Source of the DNA: Tolypothrix bouteillei VB521301
GTDB lineage: Bacteria; Cyanobacteriota; Cyanobacteriia; Cyanobacteriales; Nostocaceae
Assembly: GCF_000760695.4 (NCBI RefSeq)
Contig: NZ_JHEG04000001.1
Span: 2,563,578-2,627,577 of the forward strand
Direction of reading: 5' to 3'
Length of the DNA: 64,000 nt
In this document: one piece after another, positions 46,108-55,833 of the stretch
Numbering within the stretch: position 1 is the first letter of the stretch
Layout: each line of letters begins with the position of its first letter
Notes under the pieces: model-generated
Told to the model about the DNA's origin: nothing
Seen by the model: only the letters and a program-made list of their open reading frames with translations
Databases searched by the model: none
Position numbers and translations under genes: made by a program

Positions 46108-46713
46108 ATGAATCAACAACGAGAGTTTCCTGATTGGGATAAATTATATCGGGAAGGTCAGGTAGAATCCATGCCCTGGTTCAATCCCGATTTAGATAGC
46201 GATCTTGACGAAGCGTTAACAAAGCTCAATATTTCTACAGGAATGGCTTTGGATCTCGGTACGGGTCCGGGGACTCAAGCAATAATATTAGCGGAACGTG
46301 GCTACAAAGTGACTGCTACGGATATTTCAGCGACAGCCATCAATCAAGCTCAAATTGTAGCTAAAAAAGAGGGCTTAGATATTACTTTTAGAGAAGACGA
46401 TATTCTTCACAGCAATCTTTCCCAGGAATTTGATTTTGTCTTTGACCGGGGCTGTTTTCACGTGCTTCCTCCAGATCTCAGACAAGACTATGTTAGGGCT
46501 GTACGCAGTTTAATTAAACACAAAGGTTTTTTGTTTTTAAAATGCTTTAGTCATTTAGAGAAAAGAGAACCCGGTCCCTATCGATTTACCCCTGAAGAAA
46601 TTAGAGAGATTTTTACTCATGGTTTCAAGATTGTGTCTGTCCAAGAAACTGTCTATCAAGGTACTTTAGACCCGCTCCCAAAAGCATTGTTCTGTATTTT
46701 GGAAAGACAGTAG
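46108..46713 (+). CDS. Class I SAM-dependent methyltransferase
   Basis: 201 residues with the class I fold: motif I ALDLGTGPGTQAIILAERG (about 47-65), the acidic end of strand 2 in VTATDIS, and REDDILHSNL before DFVFDRGCFHVLP. The layout resembles thiopurine S-methyltransferase or TehB-like enzymes (PDWDKLYREG and the W-FNPD start), which methylate sulfur, selenium or tellurium compounds or other small molecules. The substrate is not deducible. It is convergent with purU ten bases further on. Confidence 0.85.
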   Translation: MNQQREFPDWDKLYREGQVESMPWFNPDLDSDLDEALTKLNISTGMALDLGTGPGTQAIILAERGYKVTATDISATAINQAQIVAKKEGLDITFREDDILHSNLSQEFDFVFDRGCFHVLPPDLRQDYVRAVRSLIKHKGFLFLKCFSHLEKREPGPYRFTPEEIREIFTHGFKIVSVQETVYQGTLDPLPKALFCILERQ

Positions 46714-46723
46714 ATATAAGAAA

Positions 46724-47578
46724 TCACTCAAATACAACTGTCCGATTTCCATAAACTAAAACGCGATTTCCTAAATGCGATCGCACTGCTCTAGCCAGCA
46801 CAATTCGCTCTAGATCTTTGCCTTTTCTAATCAAATCTTCTACTTCATCTCGATGGCTGACGCGGACTACATCTTGCTCGATAATGGGTCCTGCATCTAG
46901 ATCCGCAGTGACATAGTGTGCTGTTGCTCCAATAATTTTAACACCTCTTTCAAAAGCTTTATGATAGGGATTAGCACCAACAAAAGCTGGCAAAAATGAG
47001 TGGTGAATATTAATTATGTGGGGAAAACGAACAATAAATTCTTGGCTCAAAATTTGCATATATTTTGCCAAGACAACCAGGTCAATTTGATACTGATGCA
47101 GCAGTTCTAGCTGTTTGGCTTCCTGTTCTTGTTTGTTATCCTTATTAATTGGGATGTAGTGATAGTCAATGCCAAATTGCTCGGCGACACCTTTTAAATT
47201 GGGATGATTGCTAAGAATAAGGGGAATTTCAGCAGTAAACTCTTTTGCTCGTTGTCGCCAAATCAAATCAAACAGGCAATGGTCTTGTTTGCTCACCCAA
47301 ATGGCAATGCGCTTAACTGTATCAGAAAAGTGGAGTTCCCATTTGGCTTCTAAGGGTTGGGCTATGGCGTTAAACGCTGGCGCAATGAGGTCACGGGGTA
47401 AATGAAATCCCTCTAACTGCCATTCAATGCGAGTGAGAAACAACTGAGCTGCGAAATCTGTATGTTGATCCGCGTGGATTATATTTCCACCATAGGTGTG
47501 GATGAAGTTGGCGATTTTCGCCACGAGTCCCCGTCTGTCGGGGCAAGATATAAGTAACGTTGCTGTGGGAGTAGTCAT
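46724..47578 (-). CDS. purU: Formyltetrahydrofolate deformylase
   Basis: 284 residues. The N-terminal ACT domain (ATLLISCPDRRGLVAKIANFI) is followed by a formyltransferase-like catalytic domain. That domain has the catalytic set Asn-His-Asp in NIHHSFLPAF and TAHYVTADLDAGPIIEQD. PurU hydrolyses 10-formyl-THF to THF and formate, balancing one-carbon pools and supplying formate for PurT. Length and motifs are normal. Single gene. Confidence 0.95.
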   Translation of the reverse strand: MTTPTATLLISCPDRRGLVAKIANFIHTYGGNIIHADQHTDFAAQLFLTRIEWQLEGFHLPRDLIAPAFNAIAQPLEAKWELHFSDTVKRIAIWVSKQDHCLFDLIWRQRAKEFTAEIPLILSNHPNLKGVAEQFGIDYHYIPINKDNKQEQEAKQLELLHQYQIDLVVLAKYMQILSQEFIVRFPHIINIHHSFLPAFVGANPYHKAFERGVKIIGATAHYVTADLDAGPIIEQDVVRVSHRDEVEDLIRKGKDLERIVLARAVRSHLGNRVLVYGNRTVVFE

Positions 47579-47741
47579 GATGACTCATGCTACGACATAA
47601 TTGAGCTGGTAAGCAAGAACAAAAGGATAGCTCAGTATTTTTCAGGTTTCTTAATGAATTGCTCCGCAAGATAATATCTATCATTGCGTAATTGTAAAAC
47701 TACAGTCTGCTACACTCAATTTTCTTTATATAAAAATTATC

Positions 47742-48014
47742 ATGATGTCAACTATTCCTCTTTATATAGCTCTTCTATTTTACGTTTTCATGGCTTTTTC
47801 TTTCTTCCAAAAATGGCTGGATTTTTTTATAGCAGATGCAGAAATGACGTCTGAGGAAAGGGTTTTCTCTACGATTATTTTAGTCATGGCTACCGTTTTC
47901 TGGCCTATTGTAGTGCCTTTTGCGTATCTGGAAGTTTTAAAGTTTCATCAAAAACATAAAGAAGTTATTGATTCATTACTTGCTTCATCAAACTCTAGGT
48001 TACAGGATAAGTAG
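47742..48014 (+). CDS. Small two-helix membrane protein
   Basis: 90 residues with two hydrophobic segments (PLYIALLFYVFMAFSFF and TIILVMATVFWPIVVPFAYL) around a short acidic loop (DAEMTSEER), then a basic and polar tail. It could start at either of two adjacent ATGs. It looks like a conserved cyanobacterial inner-membrane or thylakoid protein but has no motif I can name. Confidence 0.65.
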   Translation: MMSTIPLYIALLFYVFMAFSFFQKWLDFFIADAEMTSEERVFSTIILVMATVFWPIVVPFAYLEVLKFHQKHKEVIDSLLASSNSRLQDK

Positions 48015-48076
48015 TTTTTAAGGACTTGAGGCTACGGTGGTATATACAAGTCTTATATAGTGATTCTTGCGGTTTC

Positions 48077-48108
48077 GATCCCCCCTAACCCCCCTTAGCA
48101 AAGGGGGG
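48077..48108. repeat. C-run/G-run dispersed repeat
   Basis: GATCCCCCCTAACCCCCC followed by TTAGCAAAGGGGGG. It is a counterpart of the block at 6188-6217, and another shared G-rich string follows at about 48180-48201. It lies in the gap between two convergent genes. Confidence 0.65.
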
Positions 48109-48313
48109 AACTTAATTCCAATTCTCCCTTTTCACGATGTTTCATTTCTTTTCTAGAGATCTTTACACCAACCTAGCTGGGGTTGGGGGAGATGGGGGGC
48201 TCTTTAAGGATGAGGTATTGTTAAATCAAAAAATCTTTAAAACTTCCTGTGGTGTAGGGGTGGACACTGCTACCACCCCTGCTAACTACCAACAACTAAC
48301 CAAGCCCAAAAGC

Positions 48314-49507
48314 TCATTGTGTAGATTTGGCGATAGTACCCAATTGAAAACCGGGAGGAAAACTCCCTTCCTCTTTGATGCGCTTAATTTCGGCTTCCGT
48401 TACCCGCAAATTTAACTTTTGAGCTAAAGCCCGGACAAGATCTCCTCGATCGATGACACCAGAAACAGCACCTGCAGGAGAAAGTACGGTAATGCGCTGT
48501 AACTGTTCATTTTCTAGCTTGTTAATAACATCAACAACAGAAGTTAACTCGGTGACGGTGGGAATTTCTGTCAGAGGATGTACAATGCTTTGCACCGTTA
48601 GAGTTTCCCATTGACTTCTTTCTATCAAACGCAAATCCTCTAGGTTAACCATCCCACGGTAACGTCCATCCAATTCAGCATAATAAACTTCTAAAGGATT
48701 GCCATCTAACAAGTAGGCATCGGCAAAGGAACGTAAAGTTTGGTTGGCGTCTACAACGCGAAAGTCCCTTGTCATGGCATTGGAAGCCACCAAACTCAGT
48801 AAGGTTTCTTGTAAAACAGTGACGCGATCGTAACTGCTGGCATTGCGGATGCCAAACCAACCAAGTAGAGCTATCCACAACCCAGTGACTAACTCTCCGG
48901 TAAAGTAATCAACAGCCAAGCCAAGAGCGATCGCACCATAGCCTAAAATTTGCCCTGCTCTTGCTGCTAACTTCACAGCTTGAAAGCGATTGCCTGTTGC
49001 TTTCCACAGTGCGGCTTTCAACACTTGTCCCCCATCTAAAGGCAAACCCGGAATCAGGTTGAAAAGTGCCAAAACTAGATTGATTCTTGATAAATCCCCT
49101 ATCATCACACTCGCGGGGCTATTTTCTGGTAAAACAGTTACCAACAATCTTAAAAGAAAAAACAAGCCAACACTTACAGCCGGACCGGCAATTGCCACTT
49201 GAAATGCTTTTCCTGGAGTTTTGGATTCTTCTTCGATAGCAGCAATTCCACCAAATAAAAACAAGGTGATGGAATTGACTTTTATACCTTGCGATCGCGC
49301 TACCAAACTGTGACCCAATTCATGTAGCAGAACCGAACCAAATAACAGTAGTGCCATGACAATTCCAGCACTCCAAGCCAGCACGGGACCCCATCTTTGG
49401 TAAGCGACCCCAAAGTTAAGGGTTGCCAGCCCTAATATGACAAACCATAGAGGGTCTAAAAACAGTGGAATTCCAAATAAAGACCCAATTTTCCAATTTG
49501 TTTGCAT
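48314..49507 (-). CDS. Site-2 protease (M50) with CBS pair
   Basis: 397 residues. The N-terminal six-helix membrane protease domain has HELGH (about residues 63-67) in LLHELGHSLVARSQG and the third zinc ligand in NLIPGLPLDGGQVL. The C-terminal half has two CBS-like motifs (AMTRDFRVVDANQTLRSFADAYL and VHPLTEIPTVTELTSVVDVI), which usually bind adenine nucleotides. It would cut transmembrane substrates inside the membrane under energy control. The substrate may be an anti-sigma factor or a membrane regulator. Confidence 0.92.
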   Translation of the reverse strand: MQTNWKIGSLFGIPLFLDPLWFVILGLATLNFGVAYQRWGPVLAWSAGIVMALLLFGSVLLHELGHSLVARSQGIKVNSITLFLFGGIAAIEEESKTPGKAFQVAIAGPAVSVGLFFLLRLLVTVLPENSPASVMIGDLSRINLVLALFNLIPGLPLDGGQVLKAALWKATGNRFQAVKLAARAGQILGYGAIALGLAVDYFTGELVTGLWIALLGWFGIRNASSYDRVTVLQETLLSLVASNAMTRDFRVVDANQTLRSFADAYLLDGNPLEVYYAELDGRYRGMVNLEDLRLIERSQWETLTVQSIVHPLTEIPTVTELTSVVDVINKLENEQLQRITVLSPAGAVSGVIDRGDLVRALAQKLNLRVTEAEIKRIKEEGSFPPGFQLGTIAKSTQ

Positions 49508-49808
49508 TATATTTTCCCAAAATCTACACGTTTACAACTAACCAAAAACATATATTACTTGTGTTTTTTTTTACTTATATAGTTGTGTCGCACCAATCAT
49601 TCCCGACTGAGATTGGAAAAATTGGCAATTGCACTTTTGTGATGCTCTACTTCTAGAATAAACAATTACTGCTAGAGAACAAATCTCAAATAAGACTGAG
49701 CCATTTTAAGAATTAAAAACAAAAGGTGGTAGGTCTTTTTACTTTGCACGCCAATCTGCAAGTAAAAAGACCTACCCACCTTTTCGGGATTATTAAAATT
49801 GTAAAAAT
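49508..49808. other. Intergenic region with a large hairpin
   Basis: About 300 bp between psaK and the M50 protease gene. It contains the long inverted repeat at 49721-49784 and the promoter of the protease gene. No gene seen. Confidence 0.4.
49721..49784 (-). terminator. Very long hairpin after psaK
   Basis: AAAAGGTGG-TAGGTCTTTTTACTT-TGCA pairs with TGCAAGTAAAAAGACCTA-CCCACCTTTT over about 27 bp with two single-base bulges and an eight-base loop. It begins 25 bp after the psaK stop. It can act as a terminator and as a 3'-end stabiliser of the psaK transcript. Confidence 0.75.
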
Positions 49809-50087
49809 CTAAATACGACCTAGATTGGTTAAGCCCAAAACTGCACCAACACCAATCAAGTGACCTGTACTCATGGCTGCGAGGAATGTACCAACACTAG
49901 GATTGTTAAACAAAGAAGGGAAGGGCAGAGGCATTTTGGGACCTACATGGGGAAAGCGGACCACTCTGGGAATAATAAACAGAGCTAACAGACTGCTGAT
50001 AACAATAATTACCGTGCCACTAAAGTTTAAACCAACACCAGTGTTGGGAGTTGTAGATTGAACAGCTAATAACAAAGATGAAATCAC
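49809..50087 (-). CDS. psaK: Photosystem I subunit PsaK (copy 1)
   Basis: 92 residues from the GTG at 50087, which has GGAGG seven bases upstream. Two membrane helices are seen ([17 protein letters not shown] and [22 protein letters not shown]), with a basic loop between. The ending [19 protein letters not shown] is the PsaK signature. PsaK sits at the edge of the photosystem I core and helps trimer or tetramer contacts and antenna docking. A second, diverged psaK lies upstream (50502-50756). Confidence 0.93.
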   Translation of the reverse strand: MISSLLLAVQSTTPNTGVGLNFSGTVIIVISSLLALFIIPRVVRFPHVGPKMPLPFPSLFNNPSVGTFLAAMSTGHLIGVGAVLGLTNLGRI

Positions 50088-50501
50088 GACTCGTCCTCCG
50101 GCAAAATGTAAAGTTCCTGGCGTAGAGGCGCAATACAACTTTGCTCTGCAACAAAACCCGAGTACGCCGTATAAATGCGTCTCTACAACCTTTGCTTATG
50201 CTCCTTCTGACGACGGTAATCAATCTTCCATCGGAGGAGAGGAATTAATCTCTCCCTTTAGTTAGAGCAAAATTGCTACAACTCTTTAACTGAACAAAAT
50301 CCCCGACTTCGTTTCTCTCTGGTTCCGGTGTCTCTGGCTGAGAATGAAAACTGCGAGGCTCTGCAGAGTGCTCCACTGGAGGCGGAGCCTCCTGTAAGGC
50401 ATCCCAGGCGGAGCCTGGGAACGAGGTGTGCGAAGTTTTGACAGCCTATCAAAACTTTTGCGACAGACTACTAAGCAACTAGCGAACCTGCAAGGTCATT
50501 G
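50088..50501. other. Gap between the two psaK genes
   Basis: About 415 bp. It contains GGCGGAGCCT repeats (50374-50427), a dispersed-repeat type, and the promoter of psaK copy 1. No gene seen. Confidence 0.4.
50374..50427. repeat. GGCGGAGCCT dispersed repeat
   Basis: Two copies of GGCGGAGCCT around CATCCCAGG, forming small palindromes (AGGCGGAGCCT, CCCAGGCGGAGCCTGGG). A common intergenic palindrome type in these genomes. Confidence 0.6.
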
Positions 50502-50756
50502 TTAAATAGCACCAATGTTGGTCAAACCCAATACGATTCCAACCCCGATAATATGGCCAAAACACATAGCACCGATGAAAGCTGGAATACTGAGGGGCAG
50601 TACAGGCAACTTAAAACCAACTTGAGGCTTTTCAATCCTCGTTGCTAGTAAAACGGATACTAAACAGCTGACGCTGATGATTGCTGCCACAGTCGTATTG
50701 ATTGCCGGTGTTGCGGGAACTGTTGCGGCGGCTGCTAGTAAAGTTAATAGAGTCAA
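50502..50756 (-). CDS. psaK: Photosystem I subunit PsaK (copy 2)
   Basis: 84 residues, two membrane helices (VAAIISVSCLVSVLLA and PAFIGAMCFGHIIGVGIVLGL). The C-terminal FGHIIGVGIVLGLTNIG matches the other copy, while the loop (RIEKPQVGFKLPVLPLS) differs from it. Two diverged PsaK proteins are known in several cyanobacteria, one expressed in high light. Which copy that is here cannot be told. Confidence 0.92.
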   Translation of the reverse strand: MTLLTLLAAAATVPATPAINTTVAAIISVSCLVSVLLATRIEKPQVGFKLPVLPLSIPAFIGAMCFGHIIGVGIVLGLTNIGAI

Positions 50757-50952
50757 GAGCTTTCTCCTTCAGACAATGAATAAGCCGAGCGGTCAACACC
50801 CATAAGCGATCGACCGTAGTTTATCGCTCATGGTTGGATGCCGATCGCTGTTTGTGTAAACCACAAGAATTATAAAATCAATAAAGGGAAAACTGAAATT
50901 TTTTTATACAATTTGCTTATCGTATTCATTAATACATACCCTAAAAATTTCC

Positions 50953-50976
50953 ATGTGAATTAAGATTTGCGGAATT
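50953..50976 (+). repeat. Duplicated start of trpF
   Basis: The 24 bases from the ATG at 50953 equal those at the trpF start (51027) except for one base (ATGTGA instead of ATGCGA), which creates an immediate stop. The two copies are 74 bp apart, which points to a small tandem duplication in the trpF leader. Confidence 0.85.
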
Positions 50977-51026
50977 CCTTAACCCCAACCTGTTATCGTA
51001 TTGGTTGATTTGGAGAAAAAAATTAT

Positions 51027-51662
51027 ATGCGAATTAAGATTTGCGGAATTACTCAACCAGAACAAGGCAAAACAATTGCCTCTTTGGGTGCTACCGCTTT
51101 AGGATTCATGTGTGTCCCATCTTCACCGCGCTATGTCAATGTAGAGCAAATTCGGGCTGTTGTAGAACAATTGCCGGAAAACGTAGATAAAATCGGGGTT
51201 TTTGCTAATGCTTCCCTGGAAGAAATTAAGCAAACAGTCCTTGATTCTGGGTTAACTGGCGCTCAACTGCATGGAGATGAATCTCCAGAATTTGTTTTAC
51301 AGTTACGCGAATATTTGCCCGATGTAGAGATTTTAAAAGCTCTAAGAATTCGCGGTACTGAAGACCTGGAAAAAGTAAGTTCTTATACAAATTACGTAGA
51401 TACTGTACTATTAGACGCGTACCATCCACAACAACTAGGTGGTACGGGTATAACTTTAGACTGGGCTATGTTGGAGCAATTTAGTCCTGGCTGTCCTTGG
51501 TTTTTAGCAGGGGGATTAACTCCAGACAACATTCTTGACGCTCTCAATCAAGTTCACCCCAATGGCATCGATCTCTCGAGTGGAGTAGAACGCGCCCCTG
51601 GAGATAAAGATTTAGATAAAGTGGCGAAGTTATTTGAGAAATTGAAAGTAGTGAGTAGTTAG
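51027..51662 (+). CDS. trpF: Phosphoribosylanthranilate isomerase
   Basis: 211 residues, a normal-length TIM barrel. [12 protein letters not shown] supplies the catalytic cysteine, [17 protein letters not shown] carries the catalytic aspartate and phosphate loop, and [11 protein letters not shown] and [16 protein letters not shown] form the phosphate-binding ends. It converts PRA to CdRP in tryptophan synthesis. It is a single gene, not in a trp operon, as is usual in cyanobacteria. Its leader carries a duplicated copy of its first 24 bases. Confidence 0.97.
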   Translation: MRIKICGITQPEQGKTIASLGATALGFMCVPSSPRYVNVEQIRAVVEQLPENVDKIGVFANASLEEIKQTVLDSGLTGAQLHGDESPEFVLQLREYLPDVEILKALRIRGTEDLEKVSSYTNYVDTVLLDAYHPQQLGGTGITLDWAMLEQFSPGCPWFLAGGLTPDNILDALNQVHPNGIDLSSGVERAPGDKDLDKVAKLFEKLKVVSS

Positions 51663-51728
51663 TAGTTAGTGGTTGATGGTAATTTCTCACAACTAACCAC
51701 TAACTGCTATCCATTAACCACTAACTAA
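51662..51728. terminator. AGTTAGTGGT inverted repeat between trpF and folE
   Basis: TAGTTAGTGGTTGATGG pairs with later CCATTAACCACTAACTA and similar words. It lies between convergent genes, so it can work as a two-way terminator. The same repeat type lies at 54575-54650. Confidence 0.65.
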
Positions 51729-52432
51729 AAAAACGATGCTTGATGGCGAATCAGATTGAAATACTCTTCACGAGTTTTCTGTTCTTCTTGGAACACACCT
51801 AGCAATGCACTTGTGACAGTCCAAGAGCCTGGTTTTTGTACCCCCCGCATAACCATGCACATATGAGAAGCTTCAATCACAACAGCCACGCCTTGGGGTT
51901 CTAAAATCTGGTGAACTGCTTCGGCAATTTGGCGAGTGAGCCTTTCTTGAACCTGGAGACGGCGGGAATACATCTCAACAATACGGGCGAGTTTACTCAG
52001 TCCCACAACTTTCTGGTTGGGAATGTAAGCAACGTGCGCTCTTCCCATAAACGGCAGCATGTGATGTTCGCAGAGACTAAATAAATTGATATCGCGTACA
52101 AGTACCATTTCATTGTGACCTTCGTCAAAGATAGCGCCGTTTACGAGGTCTTCTAAAGATTGGTTGTAACCGCTGGTCAGAAACCGCATTGCTTCTGCAA
52201 CTCGCTTGGGTGTTTTCAGCAATCCCTCACGTTCTGGATCTTCCCCAACACCCACCAGTAAAGTTCGCACGGCTTCCATCATCTGCTCCATCTGCTCCTC
52301 TGTTTGGGGATGCAAAATGGGTTCTCGCCCGTCGTGAGTGTTGCGATCTGGTCTTGGAGTAATGGATTCCGTTAAATCAGGAATAAGAGGAGATTGGGAG
52401 CGATTGGCACCGTTGGAACTAGCAATAGTCAT
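51725..52432 (-). CDS. folE: GTP cyclohydrolase I
   Basis: 235 residues. Zinc and catalytic motifs are present: [20 protein letters not shown], then [25 protein letters not shown] and [12 protein letters not shown]. The enzyme makes 7,8-dihydroneopterin triphosphate, the first step to folate and pterins. The 40-residue N-terminal extension (about 1-45) is low-complexity and probably disordered. It lies 41 bp after an SDR gene and may be co-transcribed with it. Confidence 0.97.
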   Translation of the reverse strand: MTIASSNGANRSQSPLIPDLTESITPRPDRNTHDGREPILHPQTEEQMEQMMEAVRTLLVGVGEDPEREGLLKTPKRVAEAMRFLTSGYNQSLEDLVNGAIFDEGHNEMVLVRDINLFSLCEHHMLPFMGRAHVAYIPNQKVVGLSKLARIVEMYSRRLQVQERLTRQIAEAVHQILEPQGVAVVIEASHMCMVMRGVQKPGSWTVTSALLGVFQEEQKTREEYFNLIRHQASFF

Positions 52433-52473
52433 GATGTCACAGTCTGTGTAAAGGTTTGAAAGTTAAGGACAAA

Positions 52474-53199
52474 TTACAAAACACCAGCACTCGGCATAAG
52501 AATTAATTCGTCAATGACTGCTTGCTGTGGTAGCAAGGCAGTATGAAGAATTGATTGAGCCACAATTTCTGGGGTTAACATTTTTGAGCGGTCAAAGTTA
52601 GCATTGACGGTTTCTGTATCCCATAGCTCCGTGTTGACTGCACCGGGATGGATAACAGTCACTCGAATACCACGGGCGCGTTCTTCTTGTGCCAGAGTTT
52701 GGGAAAGGGCTATCAAACCTGCTTTGCTGACACTGTAAGCACCCCAATTGGCAAATGCTTGCTTGCCAGCTATGGAAGAAACGTTGATAATTGTGCCTGT
52801 ACCACGGGCTCGCATTCCCGGCAAAATTCCCATGATACACTGAAATATGCTGGTTAAATTTAAATCTAAAACCAGATTCCAGTCGGATAGAGAAGTTTCA
52901 CTCAGAGAGCCAGTGTAACCTATACCAGCGCAATTTACCAAAATATCGATCTCTCCAAAATCGCTAGCTATTTCCTGCATTTTTTCTTGCACTAGAGAGA
53001 CACAAGACAAATCCAATGGATATGCTTTTGCTTCTACTCCTGCGTGCTTTGCAGCTTGACAAACCGTTGCTAACTTCTCCATAGAACGGCTCACTAGGGC
53101 TAGATCCATACCTGCTCGTGCAAACGCTAAAGCAGTTTCTCTGCCAATGCCACTACTTGCCCCAGTAATTAAAGCACGTCGTTTCTGCTCAACACTCAT
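52474..53199 (-). CDS. Short-chain dehydrogenase/reductase
   Basis: 241 residues of the classical SDR family: TGASSGIGRE (cofactor loop), NCAG, catalytic Ser in INVSSIAGKQA, and Tyr-x-x-x-Lys in AYSVSKAG. The Arg in VSRS at the end of strand 2 suggests NADP(H). It resembles FabG-like or 3-ketoacyl reductases, but the substrate is open. In this order (accA, SDR, folE) it may belong with lipid metabolism. Confidence 0.88.
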   Translation of the reverse strand: MSVEQKRRALITGASSGIGRETALAFARAGMDLALVSRSMEKLATVCQAAKHAGVEAKAYPLDLSCVSLVQEKMQEIASDFGEIDILVNCAGIGYTGSLSETSLSDWNLVLDLNLTSIFQCIMGILPGMRARGTGTIINVSSIAGKQAFANWGAYSVSKAGLIALSQTLAQEERARGIRVTVIHPGAVNTELWDTETVNANFDRSKMLTPEIVAQSILHTALLPQQAVIDELILMPSAGVL

Positions 53200-53586
53200 T
53201 CTGTCTCCCCACTTTGTTGAGGTTCTTAAACCACATTGCCATCTGGATTGTGAAAAATTTTTGGCTCAAATAAATTAAACAAAGCTAAAAATCTGCTGAA
53301 TTTTTTATGGTAGCTGCTAGACTCCATATATCTCAATCCTGTCTGTGTTACGCGTTTTCTGAGTAACGACAGCAAACTTTCGCATAGAAAACGCTATCTC
53401 ACCCCGATAATTAACGACTAGCCCACGGTCAAAAGCCTAACGCCAAAAGTTGGTTTGCTGTTGCCGTTGACTCTCGACTATAGACTAAAAATGTAAATGC
53501 CTGTGGCTTAAAAGATTGTTAAAAATCTTTAAGTACCACAGGCAATTATAGCATTGCTGCTAAGTTAGTAAATAATCTCAGCCCTG
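53200..53586. other. Intergenic region upstream of the SDR gene
   Basis: About 385 bp containing the SDR promoter and, at 53498-53544, a hairpin after accA. No tRNA or other RNA gene recognised. Confidence 0.4.
53498..53544 (-). terminator. Hairpin after accA
   Basis: TGCCTGTGG pairs with CCACAGGCA, and the inner TTAAAAGATT pairs with AATCTTTAAG around a short loop. It begins about 42 bp after the accA stop and is followed on the minus strand by TTTACATTTTT, in keeping with a terminator. Confidence 0.7.
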
Positions 53587-54567
53587 TCAGTGAGCAACTT
53601 CCGTGAAAACACCCATTTTGCGGAACTTTTCGTAACGCAATTGGCGTCGTTCTTGGGGGGTAAAGCGGTTGAGATCCTCCAAGTTGTCTAACAAAGCTTG
53701 CTTGAGTGTATGGGCAGCTTGTAAAGGGTCCGAATGAGCGCCACCAACGGGTTCGGGCAATATCTGGTCGATAATTCCCAAGTTCTTGAGGTCGTGAGAA
53801 ATAATTTTTAAGGCAACCGCTGCTTGAGGTGCTTTACTGGCATCTTTCCATAAAATGGCAGCGCAAGCTTCAGGGGTAGCAACAGTATAAACGGAATGTT
53901 CAAACATTAAGAGGCGATCGCCTACACCAATACCGAGCGCACCACCAGAACCGCCTTCACCAATGACAGTGCAAACAATGGGCACATCAAAGCAAAACAT
54001 CTCCCGTAAATTATAAGCGATCGCTTCTCCTTGACCTTGATGTTCGGCTTCAATTCCTGCCCAAGCCCCTGGTGTGTCGATAAAAGTTAAAATCGGCATA
54101 CCAAACTTATTGGCGTGTTCCATTAACCGCAGTGCTTTGCGATAACCGCCTGGAGATGCCATACCAAAATTCCGGGCAACATTGTCCTTAGTATCGCGAC
54201 CTTTCTGATGACCCAACAGAACCACAGGTTTTCCACCCAAACGACCCACACCGCCGACTAAAGCAGGGTCATCAGAACCACAGCGATCGCCATGCAACTC
54301 CATCCATTCATCACTAATGGACTGGATATAATCAAGAGTACTGGGGCGGCGTGGGTGACGAGCGACTTGCAGCCGCTGCGACGGCGACAGACTACTGAAT
54401 ATTTCTTCTCGCAATTGCATGGCGCGTGCTTCTAGTTGACGAATTTGACTGGTCACATCGACGCCATTTTCTTCCGCTAGTTGCCGAATTTGGTCAATTC
54501 TAGTAGCAAGTTCGGCTAACGGCTTTTCAAAATCTAACAGTAGCTGTTTACGCTCAGTAGTTGCCAT
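53587..54567 (-). CDS. accA: Acetyl-CoA carboxylase carboxyltransferase subunit alpha
   Basis: 326 residues, a typical Acc[27 protein letters not shown] and [21 protein letters not shown], with [19 protein letters not shown], are the carboxyltransferase oxyanion and biotin-binding motifs. With AccD it transfers CO2 from biotin to acetyl-CoA, the committed step of fatty acid synthesis. It follows aar by 79 bp, filled with a repeat. Its placement beside aar and ado is a conserved cyanobacterial arrangement. Confidence 0.97.
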   Translation of the reverse strand: MATTERKQLLLDFEKPLAELATRIDQIRQLAEENGVDVTSQIRQLEARAMQLREEIFSSLSPSQRLQVARHPRRPSTLDYIQSISDEWMELHGDRCGSDDPALVGGVGRLGGKPVVLLGHQKGRDTKDNVARNFGMASPGGYRKALRLMEHANKFGMPILTFIDTPGAWAGIEAEHQGQGEAIAYNLREMFCFDVPIVCTVIGEGGSGGALGIGVGDRLLMFEHSVYTVATPEACAAILWKDASKAPQAAVALKIISHDLKNLGIIDQILPEPVGGAHSDPLQAAHTLKQALLDNLEDLNRFTPQERRQLRYEKFRKMGVFTEVAH

Positions 54568-54574
54568 TTTCAGA

Positions 54575-54650
54575 TATTGGTTAGTGGTTAGTGGTTAGTA
54601 GTTAGTGGTTAGTAGGAATTTTTAGCAACTAACCACTAACAATTAACTAA
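54575..54650. repeat. AGTGGTTAGT repeat between aar and accA
   Basis: Several copies of GGTTAGTAGTTAGT followed by the inverse CAACTAACCACTAAC. It can fold as a hairpin and fills the aar-accA gap. Similar to 51662-51728. Confidence 0.7.
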
Positions 54651-55666
54651 ACAAGCAATGGTCTAAAGCCGTGTTTCACCGACACCTGACCGATCTGCTC
54701 CATTTTCTCTACGGTAATCCGATTTCGACCCCAAGAGAAGTTAGTGTATAACTTCTCAAATTCCAACAACATGGATTCAGCAAAACAAGCAAACAATTGA
54801 CGTGCGGGCACCTCCATATTGACAATTTGCATGATTTTCCAATCAATATCAAGAGAGTGCTCGACAATGCCCCCATTCAGGACATACACATCAGGATGCT
54901 GAATCTTACTTGCTAGATTTTTTGGATAACCGCCATCAACGAGCAGACAAGGTGACTTCAGAACAGTGGAGTCAATTTCCACGCCTTTAGGCATACTGGC
55001 AACCCAAACGACAATATCAGCTTGGGGTAATGCTTCTTCGAGCGACATGATTTTTCCACGACCGAGTTCTTCTTGCAAGTGTTGCAATCTTTCGCGATCG
55101 CGAGCAATTAGCAGAAGTTCTCGGACATCTGTTTTTTTATTTAACCACCGGCAGACAGCACTGCCAATATCTCCTGTCGCCCCACAAACAGCAACAGTCG
55201 CCTTTGACAGTTCAATTCCCAAGCGTTGCGATGCTTGTTCTACCTGTCGGCAAATAATGTAAGCTGTGTGAGTATTGCCCGTAGTGAAACGTTCAAACTC
55301 CAATTTAATATTGCGGACTTGTCCAAATTGCTCTAAGTTAAAGTTTTCAAAAATAATTGAGGAAAACCCGCCTAAAGCCGTGATGTTTATGCCGTGCTTT
55401 TGCGCGTGAGCCATAGCATTGAGGATTTTGCGTGTCGCTGCCTTGATCCGCCGCGACGCGAGCATCTCCGGCAAAAAACAGGATTCTACATACCGCCCTT
55501 CAATTTTTTGACCGGTAACACTAGTCACAGTGATGTTATCAACAATTTGGGGCGGAGCACTGCACCAAAAATCTAAATCTTGCTCGGCGTATTCAGGGTA
55601 GCCTAAGTTTCTAGCTACCGCTTGCGCGTGTTCCAAACTGGTAAGGTGTCCGATTAGACCAAACAT
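54647..55666 (-). CDS. aar: Long-chain acyl-ACP reductase (AAR)
   Basis: 339 residues. The NADPH-binding Rossmann motif is [18 protein letters not shown], and the likely nucleophile Cys lies in HTAYIICRQ, as in characterised AARs. Other conserved tracts are [26 protein letters not shown] and [14 protein letters not shown]. It reduces acyl-ACP to the fatty aldehyde that ADO turns into an alkane. It lies 167 bp after ado and before accA. Confidence 0.97.
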   Translation of the reverse strand: MFGLIGHLTSLEHAQAVARNLGYPEYAEQDLDFWCSAPPQIVDNITVTSVTGQKIEGRYVESCFLPEMLASRRIKAATRKILNAMAHAQKHGINITALGGFSSIIFENFNLEQFGQVRNIKLEFERFTTGNTHTAYIICRQVEQASQRLGIELSKATVAVCGATGDIGSAVCRWLNKKTDVRELLLIARDRERLQHLQEELGRGKIMSLEEALPQADIVVWVASMPKGVEIDSTVLKSPCLLVDGGYPKNLASKIQHPDVYVLNGGIVEHSLDIDWKIMQIVNMEVPARQLFACFAESMLLEFEKLYTNFSWGRNRITVEKMEQIGQVSVKHGFRPLLV

Positions 55667-55763
55667 GAACTATTTTATTAAGCGTATCCTTCGTATGGGG
55701 AGTAGAGGAGTAAGGACTGGGGTATGGCGCATGGAGCATTGACAAAATTGGGACTTGAGGATT

Positions 55764-55807
55764 GGGCAATTGGGTATAGTCTAAGGTTATTCAATATACA
55801 ATTGCCC
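55764..55807. terminator. Hairpin between ado and aar
   Basis: GGGCAATTG and CAATTGCCC form a nine-base-pair stem around a 26-base loop, shortly after the ado stop. No clear T-run follows. It could partly terminate ado transcription or reset it for aar. Confidence 0.5.
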
Positions 55808-55833
55808 ATTACCTGTTACCATTGCCCCAAGCT

